Shown piece by piece: positions 9,201-16,424 of a stretch of 64,000 nt of DNA. A program made the translations under genes and the position numbers. This DNA comes from Cellulosimicrobium marinum (GTDB lineage: Bacteria; Actinomycetota; Actinomycetes; Actinomycetales; Cellulomonadaceae): contig NZ_JAJBZH010000002.1 in assembly GCF_020551945.1 (NCBI RefSeq), positions 668,085 to 732,084 on the forward strand. The letters are read 5' to 3'. Position 1 is the stretch's first letter; every line of letters begins with the position of its first letter. A model generated the notes under the pieces. The model did no database searches, was not told the origin of the DNA, and was given only the letters and a program-made list of their open reading frames with translations.

Positions 9201-9315
9201 CCAGCTCTACCTCTCGGTGCGCACCGTCGAGGTGCACCTCGGACGCGTGTTCCGCAAGCTCGGTGTGCGCTCGCGCGTGGAGCTCACGGTGCTCGCGCAC
9301 CGTGTTGGACGGTAG
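6286..9315 (+). CDS. Large LuxR-type regulator with degenerate ATP-binding domain
   Basis: 1009 residues. The layout matches LAL/STAND-type regulators: an N-terminal NTPase-like domain, a long helical repeat region rich in alanine and leucine (about 350-900), and a C-terminal LuxR helix-turn-helix (about 948-1005, LTERELDVALLVVQGASNREVADQLYL split over the first helices). The Walker A position reads LGMGASSML at residues 55-63, lacking the invariant lysine, while a Walker B-like VVVVTDDLHLVDE (Asp154-155) is kept; nucleotide hydrolysis is therefore doubtful. ATG 6286 follows GGGAGGGA. Chitinase genes lie directly downstream on the same strand, making it a candidate regulator of them. A perfect palindrome overlaps its stop codon. 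Confidence 0.85.
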   Translation: MSDTTLDLAVPERVRSASARAARRFERMSSRAQEIDLALAAAAEGRGAYVWTAELGMGASSMLEAARQAVSAAPAPPAVLRCGPQSSGTVPGGTVAALVSQAAHLSGRAVPDALERALDIAAPTYAYLPEVAAVAFAEFLADVFGGTTVVVVTDDLHLVDERSRMVLAGLVGQRRVPVVLLASAADGSLDSAGYPFELRRVPPLSAADALHLLVVERRLAVTPHVAAHLARRLGGNTAAIVQTADLLTPEQLAGTSILPDPLPVVPAVRALLGDRLGVLTDEERHALLVAAVAVVDRTELLLAATGYEITQLLDGPLAEHLALVGGRFAFVDERMRALVHGGARLVERTAAHVALADAHRQAGEADVAVWHEALATLAGDPALVPDLLRVARRHLDRGDVVWAHEVAREAASQAAGPDRAEAFAVAGTAALRSGHVQDAADWLRKAARSGDEALRARTLGPLVAALTFAEGQVPDDVLTPYLGALDGASARDDDVAGIARGVLAAARLHAERGDGVSAAQLLDTAAGLCQDGEDGPDLRAELALGRSWAAVFGVGERPAAVPEAQLGPDHESSVLVCRALLLAADDNADAAAQTLSSAVASLAPVRDDGARWFDGPSTALTPLAEAHVRLAQVLVHIWRGNLARAADEVADAAFRLPLGLPFAGLGVAAARRVDMMTVGAVGEISTALEETCASPTSRPVRLGLLVDRAIGASFAHHVTQAATLLELAAERERPDSARMLPLPGLDDIESWVVAGRVDAAQRALSRRRVDAKELPSSLRSAALVRADIALASPDELSGPLDRATRVNRTTSSPYEHARTDLCAGRALVRAGELQRAHGQFLSAIELFAEAGADAWANVARDELVEVVRRLGGSVVEDGGPDAVGPDGVAPGLLDAGPAGGPGVHGVAAAASVPPVQRAVVPPDSCRLAARESDVSDQALAELRERWVDELTERELDVALLVVQGASNREVADQLYLSVRTVEVHLGRVFRKLGVRSRVELTVLAHRVGR

Positions 9316-9325
9316 TCCAACACGG
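9300..9325. promoter_or_regulatory. Perfect 11-bp palindrome at luxR stop, candidate operator
   Basis: CCGTGTTGGAC, spacer GGTA, GTCCAACACGG: a perfect inverted repeat covering the stop codon of the LuxR gene, about 165 bp before the chitinase start. It could be a terminator, but no U-run follows and the same left half-site with the same 4-nt spacing recurs at 16357-16375, ahead of the surface-protein gene. That favours a protein-binding site. Confidence 0.45.
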
Positions 9326-9336
9326 CCTCGTATCAC

Positions 9337-9352
9337 TAAGGGTTTCCCCTTA
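9337..9352. promoter_or_regulatory. Small inverted repeat in chitinase upstream region
   Basis: TAAGGG, spacer TTTC, CCCTTA: a 6-bp inverted repeat in an unusually AT-containing 60-bp stretch between the LuxR gene and the first chitinase. It may be an operator or part of the promoter. No classical chi-box direct repeat was found. Confidence 0.3.
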
Positions 9353-9489
9353 CGGTGCCGGTAAGTTCGCAGCGTGAACAATGTGGAAAGCGCGGATTAC
9401 GATTCGCCGACGTCCTGCCTACGTTCGTGGTGACCCGGCGACGAGGCCCTGCGGGCCCCGTCGCCCCGACACCCAGTGAGGCAGAACCC

Positions 9490-11403
9490 ATGGACGTGTT
9501 CCCCCGAGCGAGACGGACCGGACGCCGACGCGCCGGTGCCGCGACGGCGCTCGCCACCACGGCGGCGCTCGTCGCCGGGCTCGTCGCCGGCGCGACGAGC
9601 GCCCAGGCGGCGCCGCCGGCAGCGGCCGCGACGACCACGGTCGCCGACCCCGGCGACAGCGACATCAACGGCTACCGCAACGTCGGCTACTTCACGCAGT
9701 GGGGCGTGTACGGCCGCGACTTCAAGCTGAAGAAGCTCCAGGACTCCGGTGCCGCCGCCGACCTGACGCACATCAACTACTCCTTCGGCAACATCCACCA
9801 CCAGAACCTCACGTGCTTCATCGCCAACAAGGCGCAGGGCACCGGGCCCAACGGCTCCGACGGCGCGGGCGACGCGTGGGCCGACTTCGGCATGGGTTAC
9901 ACCGCCGCGAACTCCGTCGCGGGCGTGACCGACACGTGGGACCAGCCGCTCGCCGGCTCGTTCAACCAGCTCAAGCAGCTCAAGGCGAAGAACCCGCACC
10001 TGCGGCCGATGATCTCGCTCGGCGGCTGGACCTGGTCGAAGAACTTCTCGAAGGCCGCGGCCACGGACGCGTCCCGCAAGAAGCTCGTCTCCTCCTGCAT
10101 CGACATCTACATCAAGGGCAACCTGCCCGTCATCGACGGCCGCGGCGGCGCCGGCGCGGCCGCGGGCGTGTTCGACGGCATCGACATCGACTGGGAGTGG
10201 CCCGGCTCGAACAACGGCCTCGAGGGCAACCACGTCGACGTCGTCAACGACAAGCGCAACTTCAAGCTGCTGCTCAAGGAGTTCCGCACCCAGCTCGACG
10301 CCTACGGCGCGCAGACCGGCAAGACGTACCTGCTCTCCGCGTTCCTCCCGGCCAACCCGGACGACATCGCCGCGGGCGGCTGGAACGACCCCGAGATCTT
10401 CCAGTACCTCGACTTCGGCAACGTCCAGGGCTACGACCTGCACGGTGCGTGGGACCCGGCTCTCACCGGGCACCAGGGCAACCTCTACGACGACCCCGCC
10501 GACCCGCGTCCGGCCAACCGGCAGTTCAGCGTCGAGAAGGCTGTGAACGAGTACCTGCGCACCGGGATCGACCCGTCGCAGCTCGGCCTCGGCCTCGCGA
10601 TGTACGGGCGTGGCTGGACGGGCGTGAAGTCGTCCCAGCCGTGGCAGTCGGCGACCGGTGCCGCCCCCGGCACCTGGGAGGCAGGCAACGAGGACTACGA
10701 CAAGCTCCGCAACCGGGGTCAGGACTACTACGACCCGCAGACGGTCTCGGCCTGGCGCTACGACGGCACCCAGTGGTGGAGCTACGACAACCCCCGCTCG
10801 GTCTCCGCGAAGGCCGACTACGTGGTCGCGAAGGGCCTCGGCGGCGGCATGTGGTGGGACCTGTCGGGCAACCACGACGGCACGCTGTCCGGCGGGTTCA
10901 TCGACAAGCTCCGTGCGGCGACGCCCGGCCCGGTCGACGGCACGGACGGTCCGTCGAACCCGACGGACCCGACCGACCCGACGGACCCGACCGACCCGAC
11001 GGACCCGACCGACCCGACGGACCCGACTGACCCGACCGACCCGGGCGCCGGCTGCGAGGCGGCGTGGACCGCGGGCGGCGTCTACAGCGCCGGGGCGAAG
11101 GTCTCCTTCGAGGGGAAGAACTACCGCGCCAAGTGGTGGACCCAGGGCGAGAAGCCGAGCGCGGGCGGCCCGTGGGAGGCCACCGGGACGTGCGGCGGCA
11201 CCACGCCGACCGACCCGACGGACCCGACCGACCCGACCGACCCGGGCACGTGCACCGCGCCGGCGTGGTCCGCGTCGACGGTCTACACCGGCGGCCAGAC
11301 CGTCTCCTACCAGGGCCAGAGCTACCGCGCGAAGTGGTGGACGCAGAACAACGTCCCCGGCGCGGAGCAGTACGGCCCGTGGGCGGCGCTCGGCGCCTGC
11401 TGA
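9490..11403 (+). CDS. Secreted GH18 chitinase with two C-terminal CBM5/12 modules
   Basis: 637 residues. An Arg-rich N-terminus and hydrophobic core end in AQA before AAP (about residue 40), a Sec signal peptide. The GH18 barrel follows (about 58-480), with the catalytic D-G-I-D-I-D-W-E motif at 229-236, Glu236 being the acid/base; substrate-assisted hydrolysis of chitin is the family reaction. A Thr-Asp-Pro linker (about 494-520) leads to a CBM5/12 module at 522-568, a second TDP linker, and another CBM5/12 at 588-637, each bounded by cysteines and containing AKWWTQ for chitin stacking. ATG 9490 was chosen because the signal peptide begins there. Tandem genes suggest co-regulation with the next chitinase. 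Confidence 0.95.
   Translation: MDVFPRARRTGRRRAGAATALATTAALVAGLVAGATSAQAAPPAAAATTTVADPGDSDINGYRNVGYFTQWGVYGRDFKLKKLQDSGAAADLTHINYSFGNIHHQNLTCFIANKAQGTGPNGSDGAGDAWADFGMGYTAANSVAGVTDTWDQPLAGSFNQLKQLKAKNPHLRPMISLGGWTWSKNFSKAAATDASRKKLVSSCIDIYIKGNLPVIDGRGGAGAAAGVFDGIDIDWEWPGSNNGLEGNHVDVVNDKRNFKLLLKEFRTQLDAYGAQTGKTYLLSAFLPANPDDIAAGGWNDPEIFQYLDFGNVQGYDLHGAWDPALTGHQGNLYDDPADPRPANRQFSVEKAVNEYLRTGIDPSQLGLGLAMYGRGWTGVKSSQPWQSATGAAPGTWEAGNEDYDKLRNRGQDYYDPQTVSAWRYDGTQWWSYDNPRSVSAKADYVVAKGLGGGMWWDLSGNHDGTLSGGFIDKLRAATPGPVDGTDGPSNPTDPTDPTDPTDPTDPTDPTDPTDPTDPGAGCEAAWTAGGVYSAGAKVSFEGKNYRAKWWTQGEKPSAGGPWEATGTCGGTTPTDPTDPTDPTDPGTCTAPAWSASTVYTGGQTVSYQGQSYRAKWWTQNNVPGAEQYGPWAALGAC
10966..11042 (+). repeat. 12-bp tandem repeat coding a Thr-Asp-Pro linker
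   Basis: GACCCGACC/GACCCGACG units repeat through the interdomain linker of the first chitinase and give (Thr-Asp-Pro)n. A shorter block of the same kind lies at 11208-11246 between the two CBMs. Such arrays are prone to length changes by slippage. Confidence 0.85.
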
Positions 11404-11407
11404 CCCT

Positions 11408-11454
11408 GCCGGGCGACGTCGGCCGGCAGATCCGGCCGGCCGGCGGCGCCCGGC
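11408..11454. terminator. Composite hairpin after first chitinase
   Basis: An outer 8-bp stem GCCGGGCG / CGCCCGGC encloses an inner GGCCGG / CCGGCC stem with loop CAGAT, starting 5 bp after the stop codon. No U-tract. A likely terminator or mRNA 3' stabiliser between the two chitinase genes. Confidence 0.5.
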
Positions 11455-11600
11455 GTCCCGTCCGTGGCGTCGCCCCACGTCACGGACTCCCCAGGGGCAG
11501 ACCCGCCCGTCCGCGTCCCCGCCCCGGGACACGGGCGGGCCGGTCCGCCCCGCCAGACGACCGCCGCACGGCGGTCCTGCACGAACGAGGAACCACACGC

Positions 11601-14210
11601 ATGCACCTGCCATCGTCCCCCCGCGCCTCCGGGCGCCACCGCGGCGCCCGTGGGCGCCTCGTCGCGGCGCTCACCGCCGCGACCTTCCAGGCGGCGGGTC
11701 TGTCCGCCGCGCTGGGCCCGAGCGCGGCGACCGCCGCCGAACCCTGTGCACCGGCGTGGTCCGCCGGGACCGTCTACACCGGCGGCACCTCCGCCTCGCT
11801 GGACGGGGTCAACTACCGAGCCAAGTGGTGGACGCAGAACGAGAGGCCGGGCACCGCCGGAGGACCGTGGCAGTCGCTCGGCGCCTGTGGCGGGACGACG
11901 CCGACGCCCACGCCGACGCCGACCCCGACGCCGACTCCGACGCCCACGCCGACGCCCACGCCGACCCCGACGCCGACCCCGACGCCGACCCCGACGCCGA
12001 ACCCGTCCGCGAACCCGGACGAGAAGTGCCGCCCTGACGGCATGGTCCAGACGCCGGGCGTCAACACGCCGTACTGCGACGTCTACGACGAGAACGGCCG
12101 GGAGAAGCTCCCGAACGGCCTGGACCGCCGCGTGATCGGGTACTTCACCTCGTGGCGCACGGGCGTCAACGAGCAGCCCCGCTACCTCGCGAGCGACATC
12201 CCCTGGAACAAGATCTCGCACATCAACTACGCGTTCGCGCACGTCGACGGCCAGAACAAGGTCTCCGTGAACGCGTCGGCGCCGGGCAACTCGGCGACCG
12301 ACATGACGTGGCCGGGCGTCGCGGGCGCCGAGATGGACCCGACGCTCGACTACACGGGCCACTTCAACCTGCTCGCGAAGTACAAGAAGGAGAACCCGGG
12401 CGTCAAGGTGCTCCCCGCCGTCGGCGGCTGGGCCGAGACGGGCGGCTACTTCGACGCGAGCGGCAAGCGCGTCGCCTCGGGCGGCTTCTACACGATGACG
12501 GAGTCCCAGGCGAAGATCGACACGTTCGCCGACTCGGTGGTGGCGTTCATCCGTGAGTACGGGTTCGACGGCATCGACATCGACTACGAGTACCCGACCT
12601 CGAACAACCAGGCCGGGAACCCCGACGACTTCCACATCTCCGACAAGCGTCGCGGCCAGCTCTTCAAGGGCTACATCGACCTCATGAAGACGCTGCGCGA
12701 GAAGCTCGACGTCGCGGGCGCGCAGGACGGCGAGTACTACATGCTCACCACCGCGACCCCTTCCTCGGGGTGGCTCCTGCGGGGCATGGAGGTCTACCAG
12801 GTCACGCAGTACACCGACTACGTCAACATGATGACGTACGACCTGCACGGGGCGTGGAACGAGTACGTGGGCGGCAACGGCGCCCTGTTCGACGACGGCA
12901 AGGACCCGGAGCTCGCGGCCGGTGGCGTCTACACGGCCTACAAGGGCATCGGCTACCTCAACGGCGACTGGTCGTCGCACTACTTCCGCGGCGCGATGCA
13001 GGGCGGCCGCATCAACCTGGGCGTGCCGTTCTACACGCGCGGCTTCCAGAACGTGCAGGGCGGCACGAACGGCATGGGCGGTCGCGCACCGGCACCGGCC
13101 GGCTTCGCGTGCCCGGCCGGTACGAACAACAAGTGCGGCTACGGCGCCGAGGGTGTGGACAACCTCTGGTACGACACCGACCCGCAGGGCAACGCGGTGC
13201 CGGCGGGCGTCAACCCGATCTGGCACGTGCTCAACCTGCAGAAGGGGATCACGGGCGACTACGCGACGTCGTACAAGGTGCCGACGAGCTTCACGGGCAC
13301 GTACACGCACCACTTCGACCCGGTGACGAAGAACGAGTGGTGGTGGAACGCGCAGCGCAAGGTGTTCCTGTCCGGTGACTCCGACCAGGCGGTCGCGGCC
13401 AAGGCGGACTACGTCAACGACACCGGCCTCGGTGGCCTGATGATCTGGGAGCTCGCGGGCGACTACGACTACAACCAGGCCAAGGGTCAGTACGAGATCG
13501 GCAGCTCCCTGGTCGACCTCATGCACACGAAGTTCTCCTCGTCCACGCCGTACGGCGCGACGAAGGCGAACGCGGACCGCCCGATGCCGACGAAGGCGCT
13601 CGACGTCGACATCCGGTACACCGAGTTCGCGCTCGGCGACAACAACTACCCGATCTCGCCCAAGGTCGTCTTCACCAACAACGGTGCGACGGACATCCCG
13701 GCGGGTGCGCTGATCTCGTTCCAGTACGGCACGACCGACACGGGCGAGATGAGCGACTGGAGCGGCTTCAAGACGACCGTGACGGCGAAGGGCCACACGG
13801 GCGACAACGTGGGCGGCCTCGACGGCGACTTCCACACCGTGCAGTTCACGGTGCCGACCGGTGGCATCCCGGCGGGCGGGTCGATCACGAACCAGCTCAA
13901 GTGGGCGCTCCCCGCGGCGCAGTTCTCGAACGTCATCGTGACGGTCGACGGCGTGGCGTACTCGACCACGTACGACCACCTGCGCGGTGCGACCGTCGTC
14001 GACCTCCCGGGCTCCGGCACGGGCAACGGCAACGGCAACGGGAACGGGAACGGGCAGTGCACGGCCCCCGCGTGGGCGGCCGGCACGGTCTACACGGGCG
14101 GCACGGTCGTGAGCCACGCCGGCAAGGTGTGGACCGCTCGCTACTGGACCCAGAACGACACCCCGGGTGCCTCTGCCTGGGGGCCGTGGGCCGACGGCGG
14201 GGTCTGCTGA
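11601..14210 (+). CDS. Secreted multidomain GH18 chitinase, CBM5/12 at both ends
   Basis: 869 residues. Signal peptide about 1-47, with an ATAA cleavage region. A CBM5/12 module spans 49-96 (Cys to Cys, with AKWWTQ), then a (Thr-Pro)n linker to about 138. The GH18 domain (about 175-650) carries D-G-I-D-I-D-Y-E at 323-330 with catalytic Glu330, plus HINYAF and MTYDLHGAW blocks. A ChiC-type beta domain follows (about 665-805), then a short Asn-Gly linker and a C-terminal CBM5/12 at 820-869 with ARYWTQ. ATG 11601 follows ACGAGGAACC. Bacterial chitinases with CBMs on both sides usually act on crystalline chitin. A very strong terminator follows. Confidence 0.95.
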   Translation: MHLPSSPRASGRHRGARGRLVAALTAATFQAAGLSAALGPSAATAAEPCAPAWSAGTVYTGGTSASLDGVNYRAKWWTQNERPGTAGGPWQSLGACGGTTPTPTPTPTPTPTPTPTPTPTPTPTPTPTPTPTPNPSANPDEKCRPDGMVQTPGVNTPYCDVYDENGREKLPNGLDRRVIGYFTSWRTGVNEQPRYLASDIPWNKISHINYAFAHVDGQNKVSVNASAPGNSATDMTWPGVAGAEMDPTLDYTGHFNLLAKYKKENPGVKVLPAVGGWAETGGYFDASGKRVASGGFYTMTESQAKIDTFADSVVAFIREYGFDGIDIDYEYPTSNNQAGNPDDFHISDKRRGQLFKGYIDLMKTLREKLDVAGAQDGEYYMLTTATPSSGWLLRGMEVYQVTQYTDYVNMMTYDLHGAWNEYVGGNGALFDDGKDPELAAGGVYTAYKGIGYLNGDWSSHYFRGAMQGGRINLGVPFYTRGFQNVQGGTNGMGGRAPAPAGFACPAGTNNKCGYGAEGVDNLWYDTDPQGNAVPAGVNPIWHVLNLQKGITGDYATSYKVPTSFTGTYTHHFDPVTKNEWWWNAQRKVFLSGDSDQAVAAKADYVNDTGLGGLMIWELAGDYDYNQAKGQYEIGSSLVDLMHTKFSSSTPYGATKANADRPMPTKALDVDIRYTEFALGDNNYPISPKVVFTNNGATDIPAGALISFQYGTTDTGEMSDWSGFKTTVTAKGHTGDNVGGLDGDFHTVQFTVPTGGIPAGGSITNQLKWALPAAQFSNVIVTVDGVAYSTTYDHLRGATVVDLPGSGTGNGNGNGNGNGQCTAPAWAAGTVYTGGTVVSHAGKVWTARYWTQNDTPGASAWGPWADGGVC
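11899..12003 (+). repeat. 6-bp repeat coding a Thr-Pro linker
   Basis: ACGCCG/ACCCCG/ACGCCC hexamers repeated about 17 times encode alternating Thr-Pro between the N-terminal CBM and the GH18 domain. A similar AACGGN repeat at about 14023-14055 encodes the Asn-Gly linker. Confidence 0.85.
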
Positions 14211-14226
14211 CCTCCGCCCACCGACC

Positions 14227-14264
14227 GGCCCTGCGGGTACGGGAAAACCCGTACCCGCAGGGCC
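14227..14264. terminator. 17-bp perfect hairpin after second chitinase
   Basis: Two 17-nt arms (GGCCCTGCGGGTACGGG and its exact complement) close on an AAAA loop, 16 bp after the stop codon. This is one of the strongest hairpins in the window and separates the chitinases from the lipoprotein gene. Confidence 0.85.
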
Positions 14265-14389
14265 TCTCCATGTGGAACTCCCCCATCTCGTCGGCCGAGC
14301 GCGCTGGTTAGCGTGGACAGCCGACGAGGTGCTCCGTCGCCCTCCCCAGTGGGCGACGGGGATCCTCCGATCGTGAAAGGCAAGTCACT

Positions 14390-15067
14390 GTGCATCTGCG
14401 CCGCGGCACCACTCGTCCTCCGTCCTCCGGGCGGTCCGCTCGTACCACCGCCTCCACCGTCGCCGCACTCGCGCTGGTCGGCGTGCTCGCCGCCTGCACG
14501 GGCGGAGCGGAGCCGCAGACGGGCGACGCCGCGGCGTCCGAGGACGCCGGGGGGTCCGGCCCTGCGGGAGTCGGTGGCGACCACGAGGCCCACGGCGACC
14601 ACGCCCAGCACGGGTCGCAGGTCCGGGTGGGACCGCTCGATCTCCCTGCGGCCGACTACTGGTCGGTCATCCAGCCCGCGGACGGCGTGACCCAGGTGCG
14701 CGCCGGCGGGTGCCCCGAGGACGCCGCGTGCCCCAGCTTCGAGATCCTCCTCGGCGGCGCGCTCGACGGGGTGGACCCGGCGGCCGCGTACGTGCCCGAC
14801 GGCGCGACGTGCCCGGGTCCGGAGGGTCTCGTCGCGCGTGCGGGGGAGTCGACGGAGGAGTCCGAGGTCGAGGTCGGCGGTTCCCCGGCGACGCTCACCC
14901 GGTGGACCGTCTCGTGCGTCGACGACGCGGGCACGGAGGTCCGCACGGTCGAGCAGCTCCAGTGGTTCGTCGCCGACGGGCCGTCGGGCGACGTCCTCGT
15001 CGTGGACCGCTGGGCTTTCGAGGGCCTGGAGTCGCGCCTCGCCGCCGGGGCGTGGGCACCGGCCTGA
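14390..15067 (+). CDS. Secreted lipoprotein of unknown function
   Basis: 225 residues. A basic N-terminus and hydrophobic stretch end in the lipobox L-A-A-C with the lipidated cysteine at residue 36. The mature start is Gly/Asp/Glu-rich and contains a histidine cluster (GDHEAHGDHAQHG) that could bind metal. The remaining roughly 150 residues have four cysteines, probably two disulfides, and resemble no family I recognise. GTG 14390 is preceded by GAAAGG. Monocistronic between strong hairpins. Position beside chitinases suggests, but does not show, a cell-surface role. Confidence 0.75.
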   Translation: MHLRRGTTRPPSSGRSARTTASTVAALALVGVLAACTGGAEPQTGDAAASEDAGGSGPAGVGGDHEAHGDHAQHGSQVRVGPLDLPAADYWSVIQPADGVTQVRAGGCPEDAACPSFEILLGGALDGVDPAAAYVPDGATCPGPEGLVARAGESTEESEVEVGGSPATLTRWTVSCVDDAGTEVRTVEQLQWFVADGPSGDVLVVDRWAFEGLESRLAAGAWAPA

Positions 15068-15104
15068 CGATCCCGGCACCCCCTCCCTCCCGGTGCGCCG
15101 GGAC

Positions 15105-15148
15105 GACGACGGGCCCCGCACCTCGTGGCAGGTGCGGGGCCCGTCGTC
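15105..15148. terminator. 19-bp bidirectional terminator hairpin
   Basis: GACGACGGGCCCCGCACCT and its exact complement flank a CGTGGC loop. It sits between the convergent lipoprotein (ends 15067) and surface-protein (ends 15190) genes and can serve both strands. Confidence 0.85.
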
Positions 15149-15189
15149 CGTCGGGCGGGTCCGGGCCGGGGGACGGCCGGACCGCGCCG

Positions 15190-16206
15190 TCAGCCCTTGC
15201 GGGTGCGTCGCGCGAGCATCAGGACCGCCGCGCCGACGACCGCGAGCCCCGCGGCGACCGCGGCGTACAGGCCGACCGTCGCGCCCGTCTCGGCCAGGCT
15301 CGGCTCGTCCGTCGGGGCCTTCGGGTTGTCGACCGGGACGGTACCGGGGAAGCAGGTGCTGGTGTCCTGCGGGTACGTCACCGGGACGGTGACCTCGGGG
15401 TTCACCGCGAAGGTCACGTCGACCGTGCCGACGGCCCAGCCGTGCGTCGCCGTGTTCATCCACATGTTGTTGACGAGCTCCCACCCCTCGTCGGCGGGCA
15501 GCTCGACGAAGCGCTCGGGGTAGGCGCCGGGCCACAGCACCCGGCCCTGCAGCGGGAGGTCGGCCTGCACCTCGTCGGGGCCGTCCGGGTTGTCCCACGT
15601 GAGCGTGACGGTGTCGTTCGGCGTCCCCGTCACGGTGACGCCGTAGTCGAGGTAGGAGACGCCGTCGACGCAGACCGGCGTGAGGACGTCGACGTCGATG
15701 GTCGGCTCGCCTCCCGGCGGGTTCGTGAGGCAGTCGGGTGACGACGGCGGGTAGGCGACGACCTCCTCGGCGCTCGGGTTCACCTCGAAGCGCACGGTCA
15801 CACCCTCGCGCACCCAGTCGTACTCGTCGCCGACGACCCACTCGCCGTCGACGAGGCTCCACCCCGGCCAGTCGACGGGGTTGCCGTCCTCGTCGACCTC
15901 CGCGCCCGCCCACAGGACGCGCCCCTCGAGGGGGAGGCCGCTCTGGACGACGTCCTCGCCGTCCGGGTTGACCCACGTGATCGTCAGCGGGTCGTCCTCG
16001 CCCGGGTCGTAGCCCTCGGGCAGCGTGAAGACGTAGTCCAGGTACGGCACGTCTCCGTCGCACACGGGCTGCGCCAGGTCGATCGTGGGGACGTAGTCCT
16101 CACCGTCCGCGGCGGCCGCGGTCGTCGGGGCAGCGAGGACCGCGGCTGCGGCGGCGACGAGGCCGATGAGTGTGGCGCGCCCGCGGCGCCCGTACGTCCT
16201 GCGCAT
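15190..16206 (-). CDS. LAXTG-anchored surface protein with two repeats
   Basis: 338 residues. A signal peptide (about 1-33) is followed by two related segments of about 120 residues; both start PTIDxxxPVCxxxxxYLDY and include LTxxWxNPDG and GRVLWxGA blocks, so they arose by duplication. The C-terminus has LAETG at 304-308, a hydrophobic helix and the basic tail RRTRKG, the pattern for sortase E-type wall anchoring in high-GC Gram-positives. Domain function is unknown; adhesin- or pilin-like folds are plausible. A half-conserved copy of the palindrome found before the chitinase lies about 150 bp upstream (16357-16375). Confidence 0.82.
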   Translation of the reverse strand: MRRTYGRRGRATLIGLVAAAAAVLAAPTTAAAADGEDYVPTIDLAQPVCDGDVPYLDYVFTLPEGYDPGEDDPLTITWVNPDGEDVVQSGLPLEGRVLWAGAEVDEDGNPVDWPGWSLVDGEWVVGDEYDWVREGVTVRFEVNPSAEEVVAYPPSSPDCLTNPPGGEPTIDVDVLTPVCVDGVSYLDYGVTVTGTPNDTVTLTWDNPDGPDEVQADLPLQGRVLWPGAYPERFVELPADEGWELVNNMWMNTATHGWAVGTVDVTFAVNPEVTVPVTYPQDTSTCFPGTVPVDNPKAPTDEPSLAETGATVGLYAAVAAGLAVVGAAVLMLARRTRKG

Positions 16207-16356
16207 GGATGGTCACCCGTCTGGATCGATGCTGGTCGAGAGGAGAGAGCACGGCGAGGTGCTGCTGATGCGTGCCGCAGGGGCGGATCGCGAGAGGTGG
16301 GTCGCGCCCCGGCGGAATGACGTCGAGATGTCGTTCACGGTAGCGAGATCGCGGCC

Positions 16357-16375
16357 CCGTGTTGGACGTGCGTCC
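16357..16375. promoter_or_regulatory. Second copy of the GTGTTGGAC site
   Basis: CCGTGTTGGAC, spacer GTGC, GTCC: the left half and spacing are identical to the perfect palindrome at 9300-9325, while the right half is conserved for only four bases. It lies about 150 bp upstream of the surface-protein start. A candidate shared operator. Confidence 0.35.
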
Positions 16376-16424
16376 GGGTGAATTCCTGGCACGACGCGCA
16401 TCGTTACGAGGTCGTGATCGAAGT

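Noticed and set aside
6244..9381. Very long antisense ORF opposite the LuxR gene
   Set aside because: High-GC shadow frame; no start signal, composition dominated by Arg/His/Gly, no recognisable domain.
11900..14055. Foreign DNA in the chitinase because of low-complexity repeats
   Set aside because: Thr-Pro and Asn-Gly linkers are normal in secreted modular chitinases, and codon use does not differ from the neighbours.
16166..16381. Small plus-strand ORF upstream of the surface-protein gene
   Set aside because: No ribosome site or recognisable fold; it overlaps the start of the minus-strand surface-protein gene and its promoter region.
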